Below are positions 1-14,074 of a DNA stretch of 64,000 nt, piece by piece. The translations under genes were made by a program, and so were the position numbers. The DNA comes from Aotearoamyces nothofagi (Eukaryota > Ascomycota > Leotiomycetes > Leotiales > Tympanidaceae), in assembly GCA_015345905.1 (NCBI GenBank), contig JADDTR010000025.1, forward strand, positions 1 to 64,000. The letters are read 5' to 3'. A model generated the notes under the pieces. That model worked only from the letters and a program-made list of their open reading frames with translations, did no database searches and was not told the DNA's origin. How positions within the stretch are numbered: position 1 is the first letter of the stretch; each line of letters begins with the position of its first letter.

Positions 1-1344
1 GCGCGCAGGTCTCCATCTCCATCTCCATAGCGCGAAAGAAAGAAACAACTTCCCCCCCCCCCCCCCCCTGATGTCAGCCTTGTCCGTGTCCGGGTCCGTG
101 TCCCCATCCCCTTCTTTCTGGGTACAGTACTTCTCAAAGCCATCTGGCGCGCGAGTAGTATGTATCTATTTATGTATGTATGTATGTGTGTATGTATCAC
201 TGATATTCATATTCATATTCATATTCATATTCATATTCACCTGCGGATACCAATCAATTTAATCAATCAACTAATTAACTGCTCGCTCTTATAGCGCCGA
301 GGAAACCGTTTGGGGCCGGTCGAGGGGGGGGGGGAATACTGGGATCTGGATTTGGTTCACCGGGGAAGGGGGGGGACGGGGGGATTTTATACTCTGGATT
401 GCGTCAAGTCTGCTACAACAACGCATGGCGATATCCCGCATGGCGGTGCTGGTGGACGGTGGACGGTACAGACAGTTTTTGATTGCCCGAGATGTTTATA
501 TTGCATCAAGTCTGCTACAACAACGCATGGCGATATCCCGCATAGCGGTGCTGGTGGACGGTGGACGGTGGACGGTACAGACAGATTTGCAGACAGTATC
601 CATACCGCACTCACCGCACAGACAGATCAAAACAGGGGCTCGCATATACATACACATACCCATCATCTATCCATCTATACCCATCATCCATCCATCCATC
701 CATCCATCCATCTCTCCCCCCTCCCCCCTCTCCCCTCCCCCCTCTCCCCCTCCCCTCTCCGCCGCCGAGAGCGTAGGCTAGAAAAGGGGAAGCTGAGCTG
801 GAAGCTGTGGGGAGGGGGGGGAGGCGCGCTTCGGTGTCCTGCATCTGCATCTGCATGGATGCGTGTGCGGGTGCGTGCGACACGTCTGGCCGTTCGCCCC
901 CCCCTTTACGCCATCGCTTTGGCAGCTGCTGCCTGCCTGCCTGCCTGCTCGATAGCATGGCTCGGTCGATGATCGGCGGGAGGTTTGCTGTGCTGATCTG
1001 ATCTGTTGGTTCGTGGCGCGACTCTATTTAAAGCATATATGGGGGGGGTCGAGGAAAGCTGCTGGGGCCGGAGCGTTGAGCTTCGGGATCCCACGGGGTC
1101 CTCTTTCCGCTGCATGGTAAAAGCGTGGGATTTGCAAAAAAAAAAAAAAAAATTGGAGAGAGAGAAAGACATTATTCATTTTGTTCTGTTCTGTTCTGCC
1201 CCAGATTCGTGGGCTATACGCGTGCCCAGTGTGGTATCGCAACCTCGGAACTTTTCCTATGTCTATGCTACATGATTGCCAACTCTAAACGCCCCCAAGT
1301 GCTACGGTTGAACTCCCTCTCACTGTCATGTGCCAGAGATGGGC
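1..1344. repeat. Microsatellite- and minisatellite-rich spacer, no supported gene
   Basis: No credible coding region; the open frames here are low-complexity translations. Visible repeats are a C-run (about 52-68), TGTA-type repeats (about 160-200), a TTCATA hexamer array (204-239), a duplicated block of about 80 bases (398-475 and 500-584), an ATCC array (about 684-712), polypyrimidine CCCCTCT runs (712-765) and an A-run near 1136-1151. It is the 3' flank of SNU114, whose stop lies at 1345. Confidence 0.8.
398..584 (+). repeat. Tandem duplication of a ~78-85 bp block
   Basis: Bases 398-475 and 500-584 are near-identical direct copies, both containing the run CTGCTACAACAACGCATGG and ending in GGTACAGACAG. 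The second copy carries one extra 7-base GGTGGAC unit, so a short minisatellite (GGTGGAC)n sits inside the larger duplication. The 24-base spacer is unrelated. Confidence 0.85.
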
Positions 1345-4300
1345 CTAGCCATCCAGAAGCCCGCTCTCTTTCAAACTTGTGAACAGTTCGGGTTCCAAGA
1401 ACTTCGCCACGCTAACGTCTTCACTCAGGCCCTTTCTCCTGCGCGTCTTGAGCACAAAGTCACGAGCTGTAGCTTGTACGCTTGCTGGCTCGAGGGGTCG
1501 CAATGTGACGTCCTTATCAAGGGGGTCACCAGGTACAATACTCCATCGATCGAAGACCAAGCTCAGGGTTGCTTGCCCTTGGGTATGGATGCGCAGGTCT
1601 GTCTCGAAACCAAAGGAATCGATGACGGGTATCAGACCACTAACTCTATACAACGGCGTTCCTGCAATAGGACCGTCGGATAAGACATGGCCACGACGGC
1701 GAGCTAGCACTGTGTACAGAGACGTAACCGAATCAGCCGGTCCAGTCATTGAGCATGAGTAGACAGGTTCCATCAATCTAGGCGATGCCATTAAGAAGGA
1801 GGAGTAACACGCGCGACGGGATGTGGGGATTATTTGGCCGCCTCCGCGAAAGATCGCTTCCGGGGCTAATGTGACATCCATGATCTTGAACTTGGTATTT
1901 CGGATAGCTGAAGGCAACGTTGTCAGCCAGTCGGAATCGCACCTTGACAAAATGTGTATGAATGTACTCACGTTCTTCGCATAACGGCCCTTCTCTTGTA
2001 CCCCAGCTGAAACCTTGACGAATCGAATCACGAACTGTTGAGAGCAGCTTTTTGTCGACCTACGAAGGTTGTTAGCATAAATCGACACATCAGTGATACT
2101 ACTGAAACTGGATTTCAGGCTAAATCAATCGCGACTTACTTCTGACGGGAGAGTATCATCCTGTAAGATATTGGGTCCCTTGTCATCGGGCCCGAATGCC
2201 CAAATGCTTCTAGAAGCCAGCAGATCCCAGCCATAATTTTCTTCGAAGAATTTTCCAGTCTTTCTGATCGGATCTTTGATGCTAACTTTGCCGCTTTCGA
2301 TGTCCTCCGCGATACCTTGGTCAAGTGGTTCAGCAACCATCGTGATTTTATTCTTCTTATTTGGCGTCATCGCATAGCATTTGATGGCTGACGTCTCAAC
2401 AACCGTCTCACAGAACCGAGTGACTGGGTCAGAGACCTTTATTTCCATCTCTGCATAGAGTCGCCGGAGATCGTGTAGAACGCAGTCCATGTACAGCTCT
2501 CCTGTTCCAAGGATGACATGCTCTCCTGACTCCTCGACTTTCGTGGTGATCAGCGGGTAGCTTTTATTAATTTTGCGTAATCCATCAAGCATCTTTGGCA
2601 GTTCGGATGGGTTGATAGGTTCCACTGCTACCTTGAAAACTGATTCTGTAAAGTGCGTAATGGGTTTGAAAATGTATGCGTCTTCGTCATCTTCCAACTT
2701 TGGCGGAACCAAGGTAGCGCTTTTGACAATTGAATTATCGACGCCACCTAGTAATACCCAGTTACCTGCCGGAACACCATCTGTAGGGATGTTGTACCGG
2801 GTCTCCGCAATCCATACGTCTGATATTGTAGCCAAGGTCATATCTTCTTCATCGTCTATCGAATAACCTTCGCCGAGTACCCTCACCTGTTGTCCAGGCC
2901 GTGCAGTTCCGCTCATGACTCGGCCAAATGAGTTGAACCCAGACGCATCACTAGTATTGAACAGTTTCGATACCTGAATAACTAACGGCCCATCCTGGTC
3001 GCATTGTGCCATGGAATGTGCCACCTTAGAGTCTAGCGGACCTGTGTAGTACCGCTGGAGCTTTGCTTCAGCTGCCTCAACAGGCGATGGAACGTGGTCC
3101 ACTACCATATCCACAAAGCCATTGGCAGGGCCAAAGAAACGCTCACAGACTAACTTCAAAAGTATATTGGCATCAGTCTTATACTGCGACGGCTTCAGGA
3201 CTATACCAAGCGTAGCCAGAGTGTCCTTGAGATCTTCTGGGCTCTCACTAATAGTGTGTGAATATAGCTTATAGATAGGCTCGAGAACGAAGTTAACAAA
3301 CGTCCGCTTAGCGCGCTCCTCGACAGCTTTTCGGGTGAAGGAACGTTTCTTGGGATTGAAGAAGATATCGCCCCATAATCGCCGCGCAAACTCTAATGTG
3401 TTAATTCCAGGATATGTGTCTGAGTACATTCGTGCAAATGACTGCAGGGTGAAGCACCAGCCCATGCTACTACTTGCAAAGAGAACGTTCCCTTTCTCGG
3501 GACTCAATCTTCGTTTTTCGCCTTGGCCTGGAAGGGCATTCTCGATTGTGGTATTGACCTCTTCAATAACATGTTTCAACTTGAAGTACGCGTCCGTTGG
3601 TGGGAGCTTCAATTCCAGTATTAAACGATCCACCTTGTTAACTACAAGTGTGAGAGGTAAATCTTCCAGTACAGCATATTTGATAATTTGTTCAGTGTTG
3701 ACTTGAACTCCCTCAACAACATCGACAACTAGAACAACTCCATCAACCAGACGTAATGATGATGCAACTTCATCGACAAAGTTGACGTGACCAGGGGTGT
3801 CCAGTATATTAATCAGATGTGATTTTCCCTTGGTACTTTGGAGAACAAGACTCATTGGTGCCGTTTTGATCGATAAACCCCTTTCCCTTTCAAGGACATG
3901 CACATCGGTATATCTTAGTTGTTCGTCTGCCGCCTTTCCTGTCCTCTTTTCCAGCTTGGCACTGATATCGTGTGTTTCTAGAACCAACATATCCATCAAC
4001 GCAGTCTTTCCATGATGTAGATGTCCTGCAAACGCAACATTTCGTATTTGTTCGGGATAGTTCATAAGATCGGTCATGAAGCCTCTGTCAAAATGTACTG
4101 GCGGCAGATCTGTCTCTTCGATAGTAAACCTCTTCTTTTCCACAGGAGCGATGATCGGTTGGGTAAGAGGTTGCGCATCCTCCTCCTGCACCATAGTCTC
4201 TACATCCTCGCCATAGACCTGCTGAGCTGTAGGGTAGTATTGCTTGTCTTCATGGAGGATAACGGCATTCGATGGACCCTCATCTATTCAATTGTTAGCA

Positions 4301-4550
4301 TCCGCAGACCATTGGCAGTTGGTCGTTTGGCACTAACCATCGATCTCCATTAACTCCTGCCCGGTTACCTCTGGTGCCTCCTCCTCTGGGTAATCATCGT
4401 ACACATATGCGCCTGCATCGATCCCATGTTGAGAGTCGTCCTCTGATTCTTCAGCTTCACCAATGAAGTTGCCAAACCTGGGAAATAATTAGCTTGAGAG
4501 TACTCAAAAGCGCGCCAAAGAAAACCTTACTCATCATAGAGGTCGTCCAT
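1345..4550 (-). CDS. SNU114: U5 snRNP GTPase Snu114 (EFTUD2 family)
   Basis: Spliceosomal EF-2-like GTPase that drives U4/U6 unwinding in the U5 snRNP, in the nucleus. Five exons: 4550-4531, 4477-4338, 4283-2140, 2059-1972, 1907-1345, giving 984 aa, close to the family's length. The acidic N terminus begins MDDLYDE and carries the EFTUD2-type DDYPEEE patch. The G domain shows [13 protein letters not shown] (P-loop), DTPGHVNF (G3) and NKVDR (G4). The C-terminal EF-G domain IV/V shows RNTKFKIMD and [13 protein letters not shown], which are diagnostic of EFTUD2 over EF-2. All introns are GT-AG. The start is the first ATG in frame with the acidic N terminus. It faces ERG10 across a 309-base promoter. 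Identity is very secure; exon edges were inferred by hand. Confidence 0.95.
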
Positions 4551-4859
4551 GACGATAGAATGGGCGAGAAATAGGTCTCGGAGGTAAAAAGTCAACTGCG
4601 ATTCCTCTATATATATTTACGCAACTCTTGAAAATGTTCGCCTAGGATCGCGCTTTCGAGGTCACGTGGACATGCAGCTTTCAATAACGCTTGCAGGGAT
4701 TAAGCTCCTAGGGGCACTACTATTGTTCCTGGCTACCGAGTACGCTTGATTAGATGGATACACCGCTCAACAATCGATTATAAAGCTGCCCCTCAGTCTC
4801 CCTCTCAGCTTTTTCCTCACAATACTGAATTTTAGAACTTCAAGCTTCAAGTAACAGCC
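4551..4859. promoter_or_regulatory. Shared divergent promoter of SNU114 and ERG10
   Basis: 309 bases separate the two start codons, so both 5' UTRs and promoters must overlap here. It contains a TATATATAT run at about 4608-4617 and the CACGTGG E-box-like motif near 4661-4667. Which gene either element serves cannot be told from sequence. Confidence 0.55.
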
Positions 4860-6227
<1,368 letters not shown>

Positions 6228-7235
6228 ATAGTCAACAACTTTTAGAGGGAGTAATTCAATGTCATATATAATGTAATGCATGATATAATCTAAAATTCAG
6301 CTAACTATAGTTGTTGGGTACCTATTTGAACCAAGTGACATTTTTATGGAATTGCTATTCTACGATGATGATGAGTGTACCGAGGACTAATCTATAAGTA
6401 TACATTTCAATACAGCCTCCAACAAGGAAAGCTTCCCACGTAACAGTGCATATTAGAATTCGAGGCCCTTCCAAAACTTGAACGCCCACCTGCAAACACC
6501 AGAAGTGTATATGTTCGTGGTGACAACATAGACAAGATGCGAATACGATACGAATACGACAATATGCTATCTCGGCTTTCCCACTGCTCCTCCCAATCGA
6601 GCCGAGCGCGCGCGGGACGAGTAGCGGCACATTTTACGCGATAGTTTCGGCGACCCCTTGAATATAGTTCAAAATGCGATGGAAGGCCGCCAGAGGCGAC
6701 AAAACTCGGCATTTGAGGATGCGCACGGCTTTTGGGACTGATGACGGGTGGATGGAGTCAGCTGGCCTGGCTGATAGCCGGGACGCTATCTTAGGTGCTG
6801 TGCTGTACAGTACTTGTGAGGCATTTTGAAGCTGTTGGCGCGGCGTCGCCGTGGGCGGCTGATTCTCCAGAGTCGAGTCTTGAGGTCCCTTGTTTCGGGT
6901 GTGGCAGGTACGTCACTGGCCTGAAACGTTTCCTACTCTGGATTGGCGAGATGTCACTCTGTGAGACTGTTGGTCTAGATTTATCGATGGCATATTCAAG
7001 TCTAGCTTGACACACACATGTGTGATACGATACAGTGTGAAATATGAATTAAACTAGAAACGGTATATTTTATGACGATAGGTATCTAGCTTAATTATGG
7101 CACGTAGATAGATATCTATATAGCAGATCAAAGATATACAACATTCTCACTAGGCTATGAAGACATGCTCTTGGTTTGTCTATCGCTGATCACGGTATAA
7201 TTTGAGATCCGAGTTAAGACTACTTACATGAAGAT
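6228..7235. other. Convergent intergenic region, no gene seen
   Basis: About 1 kb between the 3' ends of ERG10 (+) and KRE33 (-). The short open frames (for example 6355-6712 minus and 6791-7015 on both strands) show no family resemblance, no splice-linked partner and no repeat. The first part (6240-6330) is AT-rich and fits ERG10's 3' UTR and polyadenylation region. Confidence 0.6.
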
Positions 7236-10200
7236 CTATGACCGACCCTTTTTAGAACCTTTCTTCGCCTTTTTGTGCTCCTTTTCGCCCATTTCTTCAG
7301 CATATATTTCTGCTGCGGATTCACCAGCCTTTCTCTTTTGTTTTCCCGTCTTCACACTGACTACTGGGTTCTTCTGTCCATTTTTCGTAGCATTGAGAAC
7401 CTGTTTCTCTGCATCTGCCCACCCAGGAGCTCCTTCTGCGATCTCGTATCTATTGGGTACGTTAATAGCTGTCGTATATGGGTGGAGGTACCGTTATAAC
7501 TTACTGATCTAGCGGTAAAGCATCGATGAGCTCCTTCTGCTTTTCGCGCAGAGCCTTCATAGCTTCATCACCCCCCTCCTCAAGCTCTTCTTCTAATCCG
7601 GTTTCCAAAGCTACGAATCGATCATCCACTACTTCATCATCATGTGCGCCACTGGCATCTTCCCTGCTGACACCTAGTGTTCCTTGCTGGGGTAGTTCGG
7701 CCTCAATTGCACCCGTCACAAGAGAGCTAAAATGTGTGCTCATCTTCCGCATGATCTTCATGAACATGGCAAGGAGTTGAGAGGCTGGCAGTGATAATTC
7801 TGCCTCTACAGATGAAAGATCTTTTCTTTGGAGACCAACAGCGAGAAGGATGGAGGATTGTATTCCAGTGAGCTTCAAGGCAGGATTCAAGCGGCCCATG
7901 AAGTAAAGGGTAGCAAGAGTAGGGATGAGATCGAGAATAACGTGATAATCTAGCATGTTGTTTGCGTAAGATTCTAATCGTTTCAGATCGAACGGTGAGA
8001 AAAGGGCATCAAGCTCAACTTTGGAAAGAGGTTGTGTTTGGTTAGCAGCATCTAGTTTGAAGCCTGCGTTTGCAGATTCGTCGATGCTGAGTGCTAAGAC
8101 TGAAGCGAAGTCTCGGAATTGGTAGGACAAGAGAGATAGGAATCGTCGATGGAAATCGCGTGCAAATGCACCGAGCCATGCCTTGTCCTCACTGTTCTCA
8201 AGTGGTTTGAGCATGACACAAGAGTGCTCGCCTGTCAGCTCATTTTGAGTCTGGCGTAGATATACTGGCACGAAAGAAGCTCGTTTCCAAAACTTATGAA
8301 GGGGTTGTGTTAGACCATAGCTTACTCCAACATAGTCGAGGTTATCGGGTCGACGCTCAGAGAGCTTGGAAAACAGTGGAGGCATTTTTCGTATGTCTCT
8401 AACCTTGATATCATCGTCAAGAAGAGAAGCATTAGCGAGTTCGGCGTCGGTGACTCTTGATATAGTGTGATCAGCAAAGCCGTTCGTGTCTTCTGAAAGA
8501 CTGGCAAATTTGCCTTTATAGAAATCGTTGAGTAGCTCCAGTGCCCGACTACCGTAGCCCATTGATATGTAATCGGGGTTGGTGGCAATTCGGACAATTC
8601 GAGCTCCTGATAAGCCTGCAAAATCCTCATCTTGAAATTGCTGGCTCACGAGCCATGGAATAAGATCTCCAGCTGCTCTCTGGCCCCTCGAAAGACTATT
8701 GAGAACACTTTGTTTGCTTATGCGACCTTCTAAGGCTACTTGTATAACACATAGCGGCTCAGGTAGACGTGTGCTATCATCAGCAACAGGTGGTACAAGA
8801 ACGAAGAGTTGATGTGCTGGCGCATCGCTCATAAGCTGAAGGTCATCGGGCGAATTTTTGTAATGGCTGGCCACATAAAGAGCTATCATCTGCTGCAAGA
8901 ACTTTTCTGAAACTGGGTGGAAAGAGAAGAGGGTATCGCGATTGACATTGAGTAGCTGACATTGGGATGGATGCGGGCATCCTCCAGTGTTTAACTTTGA
9001 CCGAGGCAAAGTGGCATCAAGACAGAGAAGCGTATTAAGCCACTTTTCCACAGCATCACCTTGAGCATATCGAATTGGTTCCGATAGGGTAATTTCGCGC
9101 AGAGATCTGCCCCCGGAGAAGCTGTTGTCAGCATTCTTAGCGGCTTTGCCTGTCGACCTGTCTGCGACCTCGGCATCTTCGCTACCAACGGCCTTAGCAG
9201 TGCCCCTGGATTGCTCTCGAAGCTGTTTGATTAATTTCAAGGACAAAGATCGTCCAGTACCTTCATATCCATTGATAGTAGAGGCCATGAAGACCAAATA
9301 AGGTCCCATAAGCTTGCGAACCAGAGGTAAAGGTATAGCGGCTGCTTCGTCAATGACTAGCAGCTCCGCTTGACCCAAGACGTGAGCATCCTGGGGTCTG
9401 ATATACTGAATTGTCTGGCGATGTTGTCGATGGATATTTACACGTACAATCGCTTTGTTGAAATCTGGGTTCGTCGATTGTATGATTGAATAATCGACAT
9501 GATCTAAATAGTTGAGAGCGTCAAAGCCTTTGAATATGAACTCGAAGAGGGTCTTCAAGTTCTCTGGACTTGGAGATGTGATGAAGATATTGCTATATCC
9601 GTGTGCCACCGCTGCTGCAACGGCAACACCCAAGGCAGCAGATTTACCTCTACCTCGAGCAGCTGTCAACGTGACCGTACTTCGCAAAGTCTTCTCGGCT
9701 ATCGCATCTACGAAGGTAAGGAGAGCTTTGGCTTGATCGACAGTCTTTGCTAGGGTGACTAGTGATCCAACGGGTTGCGTGTCTTGCAGAGCCTCCTTCA
9801 TGTTGTCTAGTTCTTTCTGTGATTCCGTTTTCGGCTCATCGAGGTCTGGAGGGGGGAGTGCTTTGACGTTCTTGCCACCAGAGATTGGAAGTACATTAAG
9901 CTCATCGTCGATGACCAGACATGACTCGCAGCTTCCAAGAGATAGGATAAACCGCTCATTAAACCTAGCCGTGACATCGTCATGGGCTTCTGTTCGATAT
10001 CTCGAGTGGATATCCATGGAGAGTGTGTATAGCTGTTTAAGACTGTTCATCCCCTTCAGCAATAACACCACTAAACCGCCGCCTTCAACTGTTTCAATGG
10101 TCTTGGCTAGTAAATTCGGTGTTATAGCCTCGAAATCCTGCAAGATGCACATGCCGTACGTATTTCCCAGAATTTTCTCTGTCTCTTTGTAGTAGACGTA

Positions 10201-10616
10201 GCGGATGTTATGTAGGGAGACGAACAGTTCGAATGGGTCTTCAGTATTAGCCTCTCGAATGCCTCGTTTGATCTCTTTCTTGATCTTCAGTTCGCGCTTC
10301 TTGCGATGGCTGTGGAGCATAATCAGCATTTTCCTCAGACATGGATTTGGGCCGTGCCGTACCTCGTAAAGCCTAAGAGCTTGTTCTTGTATGCCCATAA
10401 AACAGATTTATTCTGCTTCACATCCATGCTGGACATGATGTAATGGAGATGGACAATAACATCTTTAGACCGGTCTCCGACTACCACAATAAAGCTCCTC
10501 TTCTTCTCCTGTACGCCATTTCGAATGAGCGCTGGGATGCGCGAGTCTCTGTGCTTAAGTCAGCTCTGCTATGGGTGAGGAGGCTAGTACTTGGCATACA
10601 CTGCTTTGCGGACCAT
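7236..10616 (-). CDS. KRE33: RNA cytidine acetyltransferase (Kre33/NAT10)
   Basis: ATP-dependent acetyl-CoA:cytidine N-acetyltransferase that makes ac4C in 18S rRNA and, with the Tan1 adaptor, in tRNA; a nucleolar protein of the small-subunit pathway. Exons 10616-10600, 10548-10363, 10309-7505, 7449-7236 give 1073 aa. The spliced N terminus reads MVRKAVDSRIPALIRNGV, matching yeast Kre33, so the tiny 17-base first exon is well supported. The block SHRKKRELKIKKEIKRG follows the second intron. The helicase part has the Walker A-like AARGRGKSAALG and a VIDEAAAIPL Walker B; the GNAT part has RIVRIATNPDYISMGYGSRA. The C-terminal exon encodes a Lys-rich tail ending KKAKKGSKKGRS, as expected for a nucleolar protein. 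Confidence 0.95.
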
Positions 10617-10888
10617 GGCGCCTAATGCGTAACTCCTGCTTTAATTGCTGGTGAAGGTGGCATGCGCATATCCTTATGGCGAGGATCGTTCTGCTATATA
10701 TGCTTGATTGCGCGAGGCTCGCGATAAAGTCGAGTTGAACTTTTTTGCAGGGTATCGATAAGCTACTCTGAACTTGTCCTAGTGCTTGGCCCCCAGTGCA
10801 GCATACGCGGTGCGAAACGAAAACCCCATAGATCCGAAATCAGCGCCGGTGTCTCTCCTGTATAAAAAAACACCCTTTTTGCACTGCT
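10617..10888. promoter_or_regulatory. Divergent promoter between KRE33 and the GT90 gene
   Basis: 272 bases if the proposed GT90 first exon is right, otherwise about 550. A TATAAAAAAA tract at 10861 sits 28 bases before the proposed GT90 ATG. No other motif is convincing. Confidence 0.4.
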
Positions 10889-13800
10889 ATGCCTCCTTCG
10901 TACTTCCATAAAAGTAGAGTCCTGCGTAACTTTGAAAGTTGATCGGCCCTTTTTTTTCCTTCAATTAATGGAATGGCTCGGAGTCTCGATGCGGCAGTCG
11001 TGACGTTCTGGCACGTGCCTCAGGTCCAGTGATATGCAACCGCTAACATCCATGTAGTTTTGTCGTTGTCATTGCCGCCTGGTTCTCTGTCACGTGGGAG
11101 AGACATGTAGCTATTGGAGGTGAATATGGTGACCCCAGTTTCTTAACAGGGCTGACGCTCTACAGAGCACCCATTGCAAACCAGCGTCCTTGTACTATTA
11201 CTCTCTGGATTGGTCTCGGTTTTTGCCAGCAGATCAAATACGAATATCTTCAGGTTGAGAGCCGGTCAAAAGAACGAAGACTTCTTTGCCATTCCATTGA
11301 GTGAGCTTGAGGCGAATTCAAGGCCATCGTCCCCAGATGGAGTTCTCAGCAGTATTGAGGAGACGCCAATTCCTGAGACGTTAATTCCTCCGCGAACGCG
11401 TCGGCTGGCGTTTCTCTTGATTGTCGTGTGCATTGTACTAAGAGTTGATATCCTAAGAAGGACCGCGAGGGATTTCCAATGCTCCAAGAGTGGTATAGAG
11501 GTAAGATTAAACCCGTAACCTTCCATCATGGCTTTCTGTCACCACATTCGAGAATATCTTGATCTCACAGCTCTTTAGACATTTCTCTTGCCACTCATAA
11601 TTGCGGCATATGATTGCTGGTCAGGCCGAACGTCTTATACCGCTGATCCCGATGTCGACAATATTTCCAACAGCGTTTTCGAGGATATTTATGAGGCGTT
11701 TACTTGTTCTAGAATTCGTTACTTACTTCCTACTCTAGTCTTATGTCTAGGGGTGTATTTGTTGTCCAATCATACGTTACCATCGACGTATATATGCCCT
11801 AGCATACCGACCAATTATATTTCTATTCCCATGCTTCAAGTTATAGGGGCAGTTTTGGACGCATGCATTATGCTCATGGCTTGGCGAATCTTGGATGAAA
11901 CTCACGGAGATAGACGGCGACTCAACATCACCGGAATGGCTTTCGTATTCTCAGCAGCTGTCCTTGGAGTTCTAAGCTTGGCCAAGCTTCTTTTTCGGCC
12001 TGGAGATACGGCTAGTACGTTTGATCTTCGGCTGTTATTTACAGACGGAATAGCTCTTACGGTAATGCTATTGTCTATTGCCCGCCTAACGTCAGAACTC
12101 CGACCATTGGCCATTGCTGTTTTATTCGCTTTTATCTTCGACTACGCACCTTTGGTACACTCAGCTTGGTCGTCTCGAAAACCTTTTCCGCCATTTCCCA
12201 AGGCATCCAATGTGTTCGGGTTTTTGTTCCTCTTTACTGGCTTTACCGTATTCGTGCACATTTACAATCTGGCAGAGTTTTCGAAATCCTCGACCAATAT
12301 CTTGCGCCGCATACCTGTTGTATTTTGGGTTCTACTGACTAGCTCTTTCCTGGTTACTGAGAGCGTTTTCTTGGCAAGGAGAACTACTGTTGGTTTCCAT
12401 CCGATAAATTACCTCATGTACGACGCACGTGCAATTTCTGATAGCTGGTTGACTCGAGCTTCTTCGAGCGGCTCACTGAATGCTGCTGTCGCTGAATATC
12501 AATCGAGATATCATGGTCGAGATCCACCTCCTAATTTCGATAAGTGGTATACCTTTGCTAAAGATCGGAGTACCGTTATTGTCGACGACTATGATCAAAT
12601 CGATCGAGATCTTCTGCCTTTTTGGGGGATTGAACCTGCCATCATCCGGCAGCGCACCACGGTGCATCATCCGACCCAAGACATTGTCGGTATTGCAATT
12701 CGCAATGGGAACGCTGAGGTTGGCCCACATGGAGAAGCCGGACGCTGGGTGGCGAATAAAACTCTCGCCACCATTCAGAAATTTGCCCAATGGCTACCTG
12801 ACATGAATATTGCCATTAATATTAATGATAGGCCTCAAGTTGCTGCTCCTTGGGAGGTGATAGAGGAATTGAGGAATCTGGGAAGAAATGCGAAGAGTAA
12901 TTCGACGTTAGACTCTTCATGGAGCTCTACGCAAGATTGGCCGGCATTGGATGAGGAGCCGCATCAAACGGGCTCTGAAGGCCCGAAATGGATTTCTCAA
13001 CCACTGATGTCTTCAACTTTCGACGAATTCATAGCTCCAGCTTGCCCACCAAGGTCGCCGGCTAGACGTGGCAGATATTGGAATACAAGAGACATATGTC
13101 GGAGCTGTGCCTACCCACATTCAATCGGCCAATTTCTCCATAATTGGACCGTGGCAGCAGACCTGTGCCATCAGCCAGACCTTGGCATCCTCGACAGCTT
13201 CCTTGCGTCTCCTGCTACGGCACCTAGTACCGGATATCCAAACAATATCCTATCGCCGATATTCAGCAGGAGCAAGGTACACGGCTATAACGATATACTC
13301 TTCCCGGGCCCTGAAGATTTCCTCGACGAATATTCCAGCCCGCAGGATAACAAGCTTTTCGTCAGCATCCAAGACAAGCTGTACTGGCGGGGGACGAGCG
13401 ATGAGGGTGGAATCTTGCCTCATTCGTGGCGCGGCATGCAGCCCCAGCGCCTAGTCCATCTTGCCAACACGCACACTGCGGACAGTCTCATACCCATTCT
13501 AGTCCCATCATCGCCTGGTAAACACGCATACCAAAAGATCTCTTTCCTTGATCTAGAACCACACCTCGAGTTTGACGTCCTATTTACCAACATCACCAGA
13601 TGCTACAACGACGAGGACTGCCACGCACAGCAAGAAGAGTTCGAAACGACGCCCGAAGCGCACTTCAACGCGCACTGGGACTATCGCTACCTCTTCGACA
13701 CGGACACGCGCGGCGCCACGCAGACATTTGTCCCCTTCCTCCGCTCAAACTCGGTCCCCTTCCGCTCCTCCATCTTCCGCTCCTGGTACGACGACCGCCT

Positions 13801-14074
13801 CACGCCCTGGCTGCACTTCGTACCCATCGACATCCGCCTGCATGGCCTGCACAGCACGCTTGCCTACTTCATGGGCCTCTCCGGCAAGTTCGGCGGCCGC
13901 GACGTGGCGTTGCCAGAGATGCCCGACGAGGCGCGCTTCATTGCCGACCAGGGCAAGAAGTGGGCCAAGAAGGTCATCAGAGACGAGGATATCGAGGTCT
14001 ACCTCTTCAGGCTGCTGCTGGAGTGGGGTCGTGTCGTCGACGATCGCCGCGCCGAGATTGGGTTTCGCTTGTAG
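10889..14074 (+). CDS. Polytopic GT90 (CAP10-like) glycosyltransferase
   Basis: Secretory-pathway membrane glycosyltransferase of the GT90/CAP10 family, to which cryptococcal beta-1,2-xylosyltransferase Cxt1 and capsule-associated proteins belong. Exons: proposed 10889-10925, then 11166-11500 and 11579-14074, 955 aa. The N-terminal half has about nine hydrophobic segments (for example SVLVLLLSGLVSVFA, LAFLLIVVCIVLRV, LLPTLVLCLGVYLLS). The luminal catalytic half has the GT90 blocks KLYWRGTSDEGGILPHSWRG and PIDIRLHGLHSTLAYFMG. The first exon is uncertain: an in-frame TGA at 11153 shuts the upstream frame, and a CTGAC branch site plus TACAG (11161-11165) suggest an intron joined to an ATG at 10889; a non-ATG or other start is possible. 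The last 500 bases are far more GC-rich than the rest. The sugar donor and acceptor cannot be told. Confidence 0.85.

Noticed and set aside
7052-7066. 15-base match (AAACTAGAAACGGTA) shared with about 46667
   Set aside because: One shared 15-mer is expected by chance in a 64 kb window; the flanks do not match.
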